DNA of 64,000 nt, taken from the NCBI GenBank assembly GCA_022496185.1, contig WTXG01000123.1, forward strand, positions 49,072 through 113,071, given 5' to 3'. Source of the stretch: Multifurca ochricompacta (taxonomy: Eukaryota > Basidiomycota > Agaricomycetes > Russulales > Russulaceae). The notes under the pieces are model-generated. The model was not told where the DNA came from and did no database searches. It saw only the letters and a program-made list of their open reading frames with translations. This document shows, piece after piece, positions 21,247 to 33,823 of this stretch (positions are counted from its first letter, which is position 1; each line of letters starts with the position of its first letter). Position numbers and translations under genes: made by a program.

Positions 21247-22757
21247 ATGGCTTCTTCCAGCCGCAGTCAGACCTTGTTTAAAGAAGAGCTCATCGAACGC
21301 AGAGACAAGAATAATCTTTCACAACAGACACTTGGCTCTGCCGTCTGGAAAGACTTTGAATCCAAGTTTGGATACTACATCTATCATGACGGAAGATACC
21401 AACCGGTAGAATATGATGACGAGAAAAGAGTTTGGTATCGTATCCGATACTCGGATCGACGACACTCTTGGGTCACTACGGGACCCGCCCCATTGGAATT
21501 TGGATTAGGACCGTGGAGGGAGAACCCCCGGCCATTGTCACCGACTCTGAAGAAGAGTATATAGACCCAGAACAGAACGACGACGCACCAGTATTAGCTC
21601 TCGCTACCCAGGTTGCACCGGAGATTGCTACGATCAGAGCCCCTGCATTAGCAACTCCCCAGATATCTACACGATCCACCGACACCATCCACCCCATCAC
21701 CATGTCTACCATTGCTGCACAACTCCCTGACCCTACCCCGAACCCGCCACCCCCTCCTACCATAACTATCCCAAATATCCCACCACCATCAGGACGACTC
21801 TCAGGAGTAATGCCTCAAACGTTCACAGGGGATCGCTCCCAGAGCAAGAAGTTCATTCTGGAATTTACTACCTTCCAGAACTTCAACCATGACGTCCCAC
21901 AGATGGTCAACCCATTTCAAAGAGCCAACCTCTTCCTGTCACTCATCAGAGGGGAGGCTGTGGATGATTGGATGATGGAGCAGTTGGAGTGGCTAAATGA
22001 ACAAGTGGCGTCTGGACGATGAACCACGAGCCCTGGACTTTGGGAGACAGTCGCCCAAAGATTCAAAGATGCCTTTACAGACAGACAGGCTAAGCAGAAA
22101 GCTGCGAGAGAATTAAAAACACTGAAAATGGAAAGAGGGGATTTGGATGCATACGTTGCCAAATTCCGCAGCCTGGCCAACCGAGCCGGGTATGATACGG
22201 ATGAAGAGGCCACATTGGACCTCTTCTCGCAGGGACTCCCCAACCCCCTGGTAAAGAACATAATCCAGTTCCACCACCCACACGCTTGGGACAACTGGGT
22301 AGACGCTGCACGCCGACAACAACAAGATTACCTCGACTTTCAGACAAGGTTTGGGGTTGACATGAAGAAAGGGAAAACGAGAGATCAATGGAAAGCAGCT
22401 TTTGGAGTAAAAACACCAGGACATGCCCCGACACAGGATCCAAACGCCATGGATACCTCGGCGGATAGAACCCGTGTCCGTGCCACACTCACAGAAGACG
22501 AGCGGCAGACCCTTATGAAGGAAGGGAGATGTTTCCGCTGCAAAGCCCAAGGACACATGTCCCGAGATTGCCCAAAGAAGGGGGCACGTGTTGCCGAGGC
22601 CACTACCACCCCGGCCCCTGCCTCCAATAACCTGATCACCATTGACAAGCACACCAAGGAAGAAAAGGCCCATGACATATGGGCAAATATGATGAAGGAA
22701 AGCGAGGAAGTGCGCGCCATTCTAGTGGAAAAGGCATTTGCCAAAAAGGATTTTTGA
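21247..22757 (+). pseudogene. E4 gag (one frameshift, one stop)
   Basis: Same order as E1 gag, ending with the knuckle CFRCKAQGHMSRDC. This is the only family-1 copy that starts with ATG; the others have GTG, and the change is a CpG transition. The frame breaks near 21529 in a C run (one base missing) and at TGA 22020-22022 (Arg codon elsewhere). Confidence 0.88.
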
Positions 22758-23281
22758 CTGGCTCGACCCCATCGGCCTGGGCAAGAGCACTACATGTAAC
22801 TTCTGTGTACACTAGTCAATTCAAATCTTTGAAAATACCAGTACATTTTGAAACTGCACAGAAGACGGCCGACCAAGACGTATTGGTGGACTCTGGAGCC
22901 ACCGATAACTTCATTAGCCAGTGACTCGTAAAAGTCCTGGGATTGGGAACACTCATGCTCCCTCAAGAAAAGAACATTTGGAACATAGATGGAACAGCCA
23001 ACAAGGCTGGGAGAATTACGCACTATACCGACCTAAGTATACAGGTCGGGGAAGACACAAAGACAATCCGCTTCCTCATCACTGATCTCGGCACCGAAGA
23101 CCTTATCCTGGGATATCCCTGGCTTGCGGCCTTTGAGCCAAAGATAAACTGGACAGATGCAACCATGAGTAAAGAATTCTACCCAGTCATCATTACATCC
23201 CTGGGGTATGATTATGCGGTGCGACATCCTGCCGTCCGAGCCATTGTTATGGGAGAACGAGCTATGTGGGATGATCTGGAG

Positions 23282-23869
23282 TGTTACGAACCCCGTCACT
23301 CCCAGTCTTTTTCTTCTTACCCAATGATAACCCCTCCCTGCTGCCTACCCTTCACTACCAGATCACGTCTCCATCGTGGGACCCCTCACGTGCCCTGCTC
23401 CCTTCCCCGTGACGACCTTTGTCTCTGTTTGTGTTACTGTACGAGTGTTTGACTCGCCCTCTGCTTATCGCTTATCTCTTATCTTTACGACCGGACACTT
23501 ACTTAATTCCCTATCAGAAGCGCGGCTCTACGCCCTCCGCTTTCGTATATTCGGGCCCACATGACTCCGTTATATCTTATCTTTAGACGCCCATTCGATT
23601 ACGTATATAAGTTCACTGTAGCTACCTTGTAGACCTCAGACTCGACTTATTGAATACATCGGTGCTTGTCTTCTGGACATCCCTTTGAAAGCCTTGACTT
23701 GACCGTCTCGGTGCTTCTGGCACCCTCTGCTCAACAGTGTCTTAGAGTGCAGCCTCTTTGACTCTGACTCCTCCCGTCTAAACTCCAAGGGGTCTTATTG
23801 GTCCCTTATCTGACTACGAACGAACGCTGTCACACAAGTCGTGTGGAACGTCCCGCACCGGACGTAACA
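23282..23869 (+). repeat. E5 5' LTR
   Basis: 588 bp from TGTTACGAACC to GGACGTAACA. TATATAAG is at 23604-23611; AGACTCGACTT, the proposed RNA 5' end, is at 23638-23648, 34 nt from the start of the TATA box. Confidence 0.96.
23604..23611 (+). promoter_or_regulatory. E5 LTR TATA box
   Basis: TATATAAG, conserved at the same place in every family-1 LTR in the window. Its 34-nt distance to the self-priming sequence fits ordinary RNA polymerase II spacing. Confidence 0.75.
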
Positions 23870-23871
23870 TC

Positions 23872-23882
23872 AAGTCGAGTCT
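23872..23882 (+). promoter_or_regulatory. E5 self-priming primer-binding site
   Basis: AAGTCGAGTCT, complementary over 11 nt to 23638-23648 in the LTR. Confidence 0.83.
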
Positions 23883-23888
23883 CTCATC

Positions 23889-25403
23889 GTGGCTTCCAGC
23901 CGCAGTCAGACCCTCTTTAAAGAAGAACTCATCGAACGCAGAGACGAGAATAATCTTTCACAACAAGTACTTGGCTCTGCCGCTTGGAAAGACTTTGAAT
24001 CCGAGTTTGGATACTACGTCTATCACGACGGAAGATACCAACCGGTAGAATACGACGACGAGAGAAGAGTTTGGTACCGTATCCGATACTCGGATAGTCG
24101 AAACTCGTGGGTCACTACAGGACCCGCTCCGCCTGAATTTGGATTAGGGCCGTGGAGAGAAAATCCCCCAGCCATTGTTACGGACTCTGAGCCAGAAGAG
24201 TACGTAGAAGAAAATAGCGAAGAAGCACTGGTATTAGCGTCGACTACAGCCCCAGTTGCACCCGGAGTTGTCACGATCAGAGTCCCTGCTTTGACAACCC
24301 CCCAGATTTCCATACAGTCTACAGACACCGTCACCCCGTTTTACCAAAACATGTCCACGATCGCCGCCCAGCTCCCAGACCCAGCTCCTCCTCCTCCGCC
24401 ACCACCAGCCATGCTGCCGCCGAACATTCCCCCGCCATCGGGACGTCTGTCAGGTGTACTGCCACAGACGTTTACAGGGGATCGATCACAAAGTAAAAAG
24501 TTCATGTTGGAGTTCACCACGTTCAAAAACTTCAACCATGATGTTCCCCAAATCATTAATCCTTTCCAACGTGCCAACCTCTTCCTATCACTGATCCGAG
24601 GGGAGGCCGTAGATGATTGGACCATGGAGCAGCTGGAATGGCTGAACGAGCAAATTGAAAGTGGGCGTCGCACCACTAGTGAGGGGCTTTGGGAAACCAT
24701 TGCCCAGCGGTTTAAAGATGCATACACGGATGGGCAGGCCAAGCAGAAGGCAGCCCGGGAATTAAAAGCTCTGAAGATGGAGAAAGGAGAACTAGATGCC
24801 TATGTGGCAAAGTTCAGAAGTTTGGCCAACAGGGCCGGTTATGACACAGACGAAGAAGCAACGTTGGACCTCTTCTCCCAGGGGTTGCCCAACCCCCTAG
24901 TAAAGAACATTATCCAATTCCACCATCCCAATGACTGGGATACATGGGTCGACGCTGCCCGACGACAGCAGCAGGATTACCTCGACTTCCAAACCCGCTT
25001 CGGAGTCGACACCAGGAAGGGAAAGACCCGCGACCAATGGAAGGCTGCCTTTGGGGTTAAACCCACTCACACCGGTCAGAGGGATCCGAACGCAATGGAT
25101 ACCTCTGCGGACAGAACCAGGGCACGCGTCGCCCTTACCGAGGACGAGAGGCAGACATTGATGAAGGAGGGACGGTGCTTTCGCTGCAAAGCACAAGGGC
25201 ACATGTCAAGGGAATGCCCGAAGAAGGGAGTACGTGTGGCAGAAGCAACTGTTACACCTGTCCGCAACAACCCACCAACTGTCGACAAAAAGACGACGAC
25301 GAAGGAGGAAAAGGCGCAAGAAATATGGGCCAACATGATGAAGGAGAGTGAAGAAGTGCGAGCCATCCTAGTGGAAAAGGCATTCGCAAAGAAGGATTTT
25401 TGA
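23889..25403 (+). CDS. E5 gag
   Basis: 504 codons, intact. It begins at GTG 23889; the preceding in-frame TAA is part of the LTR end and there is no ATG until about residue 153 (MSTIAAQLPD). N-terminal third: SSRSQTLFKEEL and GYYVYHDGRYQPVEYDD, found only in this family. Then a Pro run, a Retrotrans_gag-type domain (QTFTGDRSQSKKFMLEFTTF, ELDAYVAKFRSLANRAGYDT), the knuckle CFRCKAQGHMSREC and a Glu/Lys tail ending AFAKKDF. The stop TGA directly follows a run of five T. Confidence 0.92.
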   Translation: MASSRSQTLFKEELIERRDENNLSQQVLGSAAWKDFESEFGYYVYHDGRYQPVEYDDERRVWYRIRYSDSRNSWVTTGPAPPEFGLGPWRENPPAIVTDSEPEEYVEENSEEALVLASTTAPVAPGVVTIRVPALTTPQISIQSTDTVTPFYQNMSTIAAQLPDPAPPPPPPPAMLPPNIPPPSGRLSGVLPQTFTGDRSQSKKFMLEFTTFKNFNHDVPQIINPFQRANLFLSLIRGEAVDDWTMEQLEWLNEQIESGRRTTSEGLWETIAQRFKDAYTDGQAKQKAARELKALKMEKGELDAYVAKFRSLANRAGYDTDEEATLDLFSQGLPNPLVKNIIQFHHPNDWDTWVDAARRQQQDYLDFQTRFGVDTRKGKTRDQWKAAFGVKPTHTGQRDPNAMDTSADRTRARVALTEDERQTLMKEGRCFRCKAQGHMSRECPKKGVRVAEATVTPVRNNPPTVDKKTTTKEEKAQEIWANMMKESEEVRAILVEKAFAKKDF

Positions 25404-28400
25404 CTGGCTCTACCCCATCGGCCTGGGCGCGAGCATTACATGTAACCTCTGTGTATACTAGTCACTTCAAATCTTTGAAAATACCAGTGCATTTCGAGAC
25501 TACACAGAGGACGGCCGACCGTGACATCCTGATCGACTCAGGAGCCACCGACAACTTTATTAGCCCACGAATGACGAGAACCATGGGATTAGGGATGCTG
25601 GCACTCCCTCAGGAAAAGAATATCTGGAATATTGATGGAACTGCCAACCGAGCGGGAAAAATCACACATTACACTGACCTTAGTGTCCAAGTAGGGGAAA
25701 AAACGAAGATCATACGCTTCCTGGTCACCAACCTTGGTGAAGAGGATTTGGTTTTAGGGTACCCCTGGCTCGCTGCATTCGAACCCAAGATCAACTGGAG
25801 TGACACCACCATGGACAAAGATTCCTACCCCGTTCTTATCACGTCGATGGGGTATGACTATGTGGCTCGACACTCAGCAGTGCGAAGAGTAGAAGAAGGA
25901 GAGGAAGATCCAGGCCGCTGCTTCGCTACCAAAGCATCAGAACTTGCGCAGAAAGCGGTGGAAGGACATACAGAAAGGACCTTTGAGGAGGTAGTGCCCA
26001 GAGAGTACCACCGGCATTGGAAGGTGTTCTCAGAGGAGGAATCACAACGTTTTCCTCCTGCCAGACCGTGGGACCACGCCATCGATTTCACACCGGATAT
26101 GCCAGCAGCAATCGACTGTAAAATCTACCCACTGTCCCAGGCAGAACAAACAGCACTCACGACTTTCCTCGAGGAACATCTTGCCAAGGGGTACATTCGT
26201 CCGTCGAAATCACCATATGCGTCGCCATTCTTCTTCATCAAAAAGAAAGATGGCAAACTTCGACCTGTACAAGACTACCGACGGATAAATGCCCATACTG
26301 TGAAGAATGCCTACCCACTACCACTCATATCAGAACTCATCGATACTATGCGGGACAAGTCCTTATTCTCCAAAATGGACGTCCGTTGGGGTTACAACAA
26401 TATTCGGATCAAAGAGGGAGACCAGTGTAAAGCAGCGTTTAAAACCAACCAAGGACTCTTTGAGCCGAATGTCATGTTTTTCGGCCTTACCAACTCGCCC
26501 GCCACCTTTCAGTCTATGATGAATCACATCTTCCGCGACCTCATTCTTACTGGCGAAGTGGTAGTATACATGGATGATATACTGGTGGCTACTGCGGACG
26601 ACCGAACCCATCATCGAAAGCAAGTACACCAGGTGCTGGATATCCTACGCGAGCATGACCTATACCTTAAACCGGCCAAATGCTCGTTCGAACAACAGAG
26701 CGTTGAGTATCTGGGAGTCATCCTAGAAGGAGGACACGTACGGATGGACCCAATAAAAGTACAGGGAATCCGAGAATGGCCCATACCCACGTGTGTCAAG
26801 GATGTGCGATCCTTCATCGGATTTTGCAACTTCTATCGACGATTTGTCAAGGGATTCTCAGGAATCGCTCAACCGCTGAATGGACTGCTGAAGAAGGATG
26901 TACCCTGGCACTGGGCAGAAGAGCATCAGTGGGCCTTTGAGCAGATCCGAGACATTGTTGGCTCAGAACCAGTCCTCTTGCAGCCGGATCTGAAGAAGCC
27001 CTTTGAACTCGAAGTCGACGCATCCCACTTTGCTACTGGAGCCGTACTAAATCAAAGAGATGAAGTGGGACTACTTCACCCAGTCGCCTTCTATTCGGAG
27101 ACATTCTCACCAGCGGAACGAAACTATGATATCTGGGATAGGGAATTGCTTGCTATTGTGAAAGCACTACGACATTGGCGACCATACCTAGCGGGAACAC
27201 CTCACAAGACCATCATTCATACCGACCACTCCAACCTACTCTATTGGAAGGAACCCCATAAAATAAGCCGACGGGTGCCCGCGAAGTCTTGGAGCTCGAA
27301 GAATACAACTTCGAATTAAAGCACATTGCTGGAAGTCGTAATGCTCGTGCAGATGCCCTATCAAGACGACCTGATCTAAATAATGGTACAGAGGACAACA
27401 ATGATGTGACAGTACTCCCAGAGGAAGTTTTCACGAGGACGGCTGTTGTCAGTCTTCACGACATGGATTTATGGGCCCAGGTGTCGCAAAATATGAATCA
27501 ACAACTATGCGAAACTTGGGCGGATGCACATAATCTGAAGAAAATTGACGGCCTCTGGTGGAAGGACGGGGATCGACTCGTTGTCACCGGTGGCGACAAC
27601 ATTAAGAGGGGGGTGATCCATTTTCACCACGATCTCCCCTCTGCAGGACATCCCGGCATCGCTAACACCTACCCCTTGCCACACGAGACTACTGGTGGCC
27701 GAACATGAAGAAGGATGTAGAAGAATACGTGAAGGGATGCGCAGATTGCCAGGCCAACAAAGTGAATACACACCCACACTCGCCGGCATTGTTCCCAATT
27801 ACACCGACGACTTCGCAACCGTTCCAAACAATAGCCATGGACTTCATTGTTAAACTCCCCACCTCCAGAGGCTTGACTCAATCCTGACCATCACTGACCA
27901 CGACTGCTCAAAAGCAGCGCTATTCATACCCTGCAATGAGTCCATCACGGCAGAAGGAGTGGCCAAGCTCTACCTAGATCATGTTTACAGACACTATGGC
28001 CTTCCTGAAAAGATCATCTCAGACCGTGACCCACGCTTCACATCCACGTTCGCCAGGGCACTCTGCAGAACACTGAACATCGCGCAAAATATCTCCACAG
28101 CATACCACCCACAGACAGATGGACAGTCGGAAAGAACAAATCAGTGGCTGGAACAGTACCTTCGATTCTGGTGCAATGGACGACAGGACGACTGGGCGGA
28201 CTGGCTCGCAACGGCAGAATTTGCACACAACTCCTGGCCTAATGGCACCACGAAACATTCCCCATTCTCACTTATCATGGGATGGACGCCTCGAGCCACA
28301 TGGACCGGAAAGCCGACGAACGTCCCTTCGGCCACCCAGCGTATCAACCAATGGGAAGAGATTCGGAAATCGGCCAATGAGAACTTGTTGAAGGCGCAAA

Positions 28401-28878
28401 AGACCCTGACAGAGAAGCCCACAAGGTTCACACCTTATCGGACCAATGACCTGGTTTGGCTGGAAGGGAAGAACATTCACACGTCACATCCAACAGCCAA
28501 GTTAGCGCCCCGACGTCACGGACCCTTCAAGATAACAAGGAAGCTGTCAGACGTGTCATATGAACTCAAACTCCCCCCTGCATGGCGCATTCACCCAGTC
28601 TTCCATGCCAGGTTACTTACCCCTTACAAAGAGACACCTCTGCATGGAGAAAACTTCCCGAGACCGCCACCTGACCTTATCAACGGGAAGAAGAGTGGGA
28701 AGTAGAACACATTCTAGATTCGAAGCGACAAGGCCGAGGGCGCAAGTTATACTACCTAATCAAGTGGAAGGGATTCCCAGCCTCTGACAACTCATGGGAA
28801 CCAGCCGGAGATATCTCTGCCCCGGTCCTTATCGCGGAGTTCCACGCCCAACACCCAGAAGCGCCCAAGAACAGTTAA
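25400..28878 (+). CDS. E5 pol: PR-RT-RNaseH-IN-chromodomain (four single-base deletions)
   Basis: Overlaps the gag stop in the -1 frame with no ATG, so it is probably made as Gag-Pol. Retropepsin [25 protein letters not shown]; RNase H VDASHFATGAVL and IHTDHSNLLYW; integrase zinc region HHDLPSAGHPGI and CADCQ; core ISDRDPRFTS and QTDGQSERTN; RRHGPF linker; chromodomain end KWKGFP with NSWEP. Frame breaks near 27276, 27680, 27874 and 28688 each fit one missing base. There is no nonsense substitution. In so young an element these are more likely assembly errors than decay. Confidence 0.92.
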
Positions 28879-28914
28879 AAGGATAGCCCCAGACTCTCTC
28901 AAGTCCCCCAGTAT

Positions 28915-30146
28915 ATGCTACCCCAGCGAATTACTACCACAGAACAATCTATCATGTCTTTCATTGCCGCCTCTGCCGCCATCGACGCTTTCGCCTCCCC
29001 TATGACCGTTGTCGAAAGCTTCCCATCTGCTCATCCATCCACTCGTCCCTCCTCCCCCATCGACTATGAGGCTACAGAAGCCCGCGTCAAAAACCAGTCC
29101 CCAAACCCGAACGACGACTTCACCCACTGTGAAGAACCCCACCCCAACGACCTGCTCAATGGGGAGATCGATGATGAAGCCCCTGAATTCCCCTTCATCC
29201 CTAACAACCCCAACTCATCCATGTATTTCCCTTTAGAGATCACGATGGCCGACGGTTCCAAAGCCATTGCAAAATATATCTACTACACCAACGGAGGGAT
29301 GGACGTGGCAGGATGCATGAGGAAGGATGGACCAGTTTACGGGGCTCCCGTTTATCTGGAAGAAAGGTACACGGGTCGACTGCACCATACGCTGACCGAT
29401 GAGCAGCTGGGCCATCTTGCCGCGGAGGATTGCCGCGCCTTCGCGATTGAAGAGGTGATGAATGACATGAGGCTCCCGCGCCTGAAGGCGGAAGTCATGA
29501 GACTGCGGAAGAGTATCACCCTACGAAGAACATTGAGCCAGCAATATAAGGAGCACGCGAAGATGATGGCGAGGTTGACGAATGGAATGTTCCAGCTGGA
29601 ACAGGAGATTGTCGAGATTAGGAAGAGGTTGGAGGCGGGGGATGCGTATCAGACGATCGCTGAAAGGTACGCCGACACCTATGCACGACCTCTCCCTCCT
29701 CGGACACTGGGGGCGGCTCCGACACTGCTGCCAAGTCGGCTCGAGATGCCACGATTGCACGAGAATCCACGCGGGGAGACCTGCTGGCGATGTGACAGCA
29801 AATATCACATTAGCTGGAATTGCCCTCTCAACCGCAAGTGGTGCCGACACTGCCGAAGCAATCTCCACTGGAGCCGACATGCATCTTTCGACACGTAGGG
29901 GTGGCCCCAACAATCACCAACCCATCGGGCTGGTGTGGCAAGTGTCTCCGTCATAATGCCGGGCATAAAGAGATCGACTGCCCAGTCTACGACTTGTGCC
30001 GCGTGTGTGGCCAGCGCGGTCCGTATGGCTTCCTCCGTACCCACGCATGCCCACAGGAGATGGAAACGTATCAGATGGACGATCGTAATGTAGCCGATGA
30101 CTACTTGGAGCTGGTGCAGGATGATGACGGTACGAGTCGTTTCTAG
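28915..30146 (+). CDS. E5 ORF3: zinc-knuckle protein (one single-base deletion)
   Basis: ATG 28915 lies 36 nt after the pol stop. Ser/Pro-rich start, conserved MYFPLEITMADG and YTNGGMDVAGCM region, charged helical stretch, then modules CWRCDSKYHISWNC and CRHCRSNLHWSR. The frame breaks near 29877 by one missing base and continues as CGKCLRHNAGHKEIDC and CRVCGQRGPYGFLRTHAC, ending with DDYLELVQDDDG and TAG at 30144-30146. Confidence 0.88.
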
Positions 30147-30163
30147 CCGGGACTGCTAGAACC

Positions 30164-30177
30164 AGAAGAGGGGGTGA
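30164..30177 (+). promoter_or_regulatory. E5 polypurine tract
   Basis: AGAAGAGGGGGTGA immediately before the 3' LTR. Confidence 0.85.
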
Positions 30178-30765
30178 TGTTACGAACCCCGTCACTCCCA
30201 GTCTTTTTCTTCTTACCCAATGATAACCCCTCCCTGCCGCCTACCCTTCACTACCAGATCACGTCTCCATCGTGGGACCCCTCACGTGCCCTGCTCCCTT
30301 CCCCGTGACGACCTTTGTCTCTGTTTGTGTTACTGTACGAGTGTTTGACTCGCCCTCTGCTTATCGCTTATCTCTTATCTTTACGACCGGACACTTACTT
30401 AATTCCCTATCAGAAGCGCGGCTCTACGCCCTCCGCTTTCGTATATTCGGGCCCACATGACTCCGTTATATCTTATCTTTAGACGCCCATTCGATTACGT
30501 ATATAAGTTCACTGTAGCTACCTTGTAGACCTCAGACTCGACTTATTGAATACATCGGTGCTTGTCTTCTGGACATCCCTTTGAAAGCCTTGACTTGACC
30601 GTCTCGGTGCTTCTGGCACCCTCTGCTCAACAGTGTCTTAGAGTGCAGCCTCTTTGACTCTGACTCCTCCCGTCTAAACTCCAAGGGGTCTTATTGGTCC
30701 CTTATCTGACTACGAACGAACGCTGTCACACAAGTCGTGTGGAACGTCCCACACCGGACGTAACA
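30178..30765 (+). repeat. E5 3' LTR
   Basis: 588 bp, two differences from the 5' LTR (one in the 5' third, one near the end), followed by TGGAG. Confidence 0.96.
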
Positions 30766-33700
30766 TGGAGACCAGTGATCGAGTATACTGCTATGCGACA
30801 AAGGCTTCCGAATTGGCACAAAAAGCAATGGAAGGGCAGGAAGCCAAAACCTTTGAAAACACCGTCCCCAAAGAGTACCAACGTCACTACAAGGTATTCT
30901 CTGAAGAGGAATCTCAACAATTTCCACCTTCATGACCTTGGGACCACACCATCGAGTTCATACCAGATACCCCCCCAGCCATCGACTGTAAAATTTATCC
31001 ACTGTCACAAAAAGAACAGGAGGCATTGACTGCCTTTCTGGAAGAACATCTTGCCAAAGGTTACATTCGTCCGTCAAAATCACCCTATGCGTCACCCTTC
31101 TTCTTTATTAAGAAGAAAGACGGCAAGCTACGTCCAGTGCAAGATTACCAAAGAATCAATGCCTACACAGTCCGAAATACCTATCCTCTCCCACTCATAC
31201 CAGAACTCATCGATACAATGAGAGACAAGGCATTGTTCTCCAAAATGGACATTCATTGGGGATATAACAATATACGTATTCGTGAAGGAGATCAGGAAAA
31301 AGCCGCATTCAAGACTAACCAAGGGCTTTTTGAACCCAATGTCATGTTTTTTGGGTTAACCAACTCTCCGGCGACATTCCAAGCGATGATGAACCACATA
31401 TTCCAAGAGCTCATACTGACGGGAGAAGTGGTTGTCTACATGGATGATATCTTGGTTGCCACCAAAACAATCTCCCTCATCATCGAGCCCGCGTCCATCA
31501 GGTCTTGGATATTCTACATGACCATGATCTTTACTTAAAACCGGCAAAATGCTCCTTCGAACAAAGAGCGTTGAATACCTAGGAGTCATACTCGAGGGAG
31601 GATGCGTACGCATGGATCCAGTCAAAGTACAGGGAATTAGGGAATGGCCGACACCCACGAGCACCAAGGACGTCAGGTCTTTATTGGGTTTTGTAACTTC
31701 TATCGGTGTTTTGTCAAAGGATTCTCAGGAATCGCTCATCCGCTGAACGACCTTCTGAAAAAGGACACGCCATGGCATTGGGATACACCCCAACAGGAAG
31801 CATTTGAATGGATTAGAGACATTGTAGGAGCTGAACCGGTACTCATCCAACCAAATCTAAACCGACCCTTCGAGCTAGAAGTAGACGCTTCCCACTTTGC
31901 AAATGGAGCTGTACTGTATCAACGCGACGACGCACAGATCCTGCACCCAGTAGCATACTATTCAGAAACCTTCTCCCCAGCTGAACGAAATTACAACATC
32001 TGGGACAGAGAGTTGCTTGCCATTGTCAAAGCCCTACGTCACTGGCGACCTTATCTGGCTGGCACCTCACACAAAACTGTTATCCACACGGACCATTCCA
32101 ACTTGCTGTATTGGAAGGAACCTCACAAAATTAGTCAACGGGTGGCACGAGAGGTTTTAGAGCTTGAGGAATACAATTTCACCCTGAAACATATTGCAGG
32201 AAGCCGTAATGCGCGAGCAGACGCATTGTCACACAGACCAGACATGCATACTGGAGAGGACGACAATAATAACATCATAGTCCTCCCAGAAGAAGTGTTC
32301 GCACGAACTGTGGTAGTCAGCCTCCACGACATGGATTTATGGGCACAAATTTCCCAAAATATGAACCAAGACCTGTGCCTTTCATGGGCCGATGCTCACA
32401 ATCTGAAGAAAATCAACGGTCTTTGGTGGAAAGACGGGGATTGACTCGTTGTCACCGGTGGTGACAACATTAAGAGGGGGGTGATCCATTTTCATCACGA
32501 CCTTCCCTCTGCTGGCCACCCCGGCATCGCCAACACTTACACCCTCACTAAACGAGATTACTGGTGGCCCAATATGAAACGCGACGTCGAAGACTACGTG
32601 AAAGGATGTGCGGCATGTCAAGCAAACAAGGTCAACACACATCCAAAGATCCCACCAATATACCCCATCACGCCTACCGCATCGACCCCATTCCAGACCA
32701 TCGCTATGGATTTCATAGTCAAACTCCCTGAGTCACAAGGGTTCGATTCCATCCTTACGATCACCGACCACAACTGTTCGAAGGCAGCTCTTTTCATACC
32801 CTGCAAAGAAACGATCACAGCCGAAGGAGTGGCAAAACTATACCTTGATCATGTTTACCGCCACTACAGACTCCCCAGAAGATCATCTCTGATCGAGACA
32901 CTCGGTTTACATCGGCATTCGCACGAGCCCTGTGTAAAACATTAAACATCACACAGAACATATCCACAGCATACCACCCACAGACTGACGGACAGTCGGA
33001 ATGTACCAACCAGTGGTTAGAACAGTATCTGCGGTTCTGGTGTAACAGACAACAAGATGATTGGGCCCAATGGCTCTCCACAGCGGAGTTCGCCCACAAC
33101 TCCTGGCCCAATGGGACAACAAAGACTACCCCATTCTCCCTTATCATGGGCTGGACCCCGCGAACCACATGGGTAGATAAGCCCACCAATGTACCATCCG
33201 TAACCCAACGTATCGACCAATGGAAGGAATTGTGACAATCGGCCAATGAAAATCTACTGAAGGCGCAAGAACTCTTATCGGCACTGCCTCACACGTTCAC
33301 ACCTTATCAAGCCAATGAATGGGTCTGGCTCAAAGGAAAGAACATTCATACGTCACACCCCTCTGCCAAGCTAGCACCCCGACGTCACGGACCTTTCCAG
33401 ATCACAAGGAAACTGTCGGATGTTTCATACGAACTTAAACTCCCTGAGAAATGGAAGATCCATCCGGTCTTCCATGCACGACTGTTGACCCCATACAAGG
33501 AAACTTCCATGCATGGTGGAAACTTCCCAAGACCACCACCTGATCTCGTTGATGGAGAAGCGGAGTGGGAAGTGGATCGTATTCTGGACTCGTCCCAAAG
33601 AGGCCGAGGGCGCAAGTTACATTACCTGATCAAGTGGAAAGGATTCCCAGACTCTGACAGTTCGTGGGAACCCGCTGGGAATATCTTTGCTCCGGCCCTT

Positions 33701-33823
33701 ATCACGGAGTTCCACTTACAACACCCCAAGCGCCCAAAGCATAGTTAAAAGGGAGGCGGCTCTCAGCCCCAGATAAACCCCCAGAACAACGCTTTACCAG
33801 CAACGTCCTACTATCCACTAAAC

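Larger units (their letters stand above)
23282..30765 (+). mobile_element. E5: Ty3/gypsy chromovirus (family 1), youngest copy, nested in E4
   Basis: 588-bp LTRs at 23282-23869 and 30178-30765 differ at only two sites (about 99.7% identity). TGGAG is duplicated at 23277-23281 and 30766-30770. Gag is fully open. Pol and ORF3 have no nonsense codon apart from those caused by single-base deletions, so this copy inserted very recently and is the best reference for the family. Confidence 0.97.
22757..33748 (+). pseudogene. E4 pol (split by E5, decayed)
   Basis: The protease part is 22757-23281; the rest resumes at 30771 after E5 and runs to the chromodomain and stop at 33748. Visible: [46 protein letters not shown] with CAACQ, QTDGQSECTN, RRHGPF, AEWEVDRILDSS. 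TGA replaces conserved Arg codons at 22922, 30933, 32442 and 33233. Single bases are missing near 31466, 31566, 31682 and 32880. Confidence 0.88.

Noticed and set aside
22113..22673. 186-codon minus-strand frame
   Set aside because: It is antisense to the E4 gag region, and similar shadows occur opposite every gag copy.
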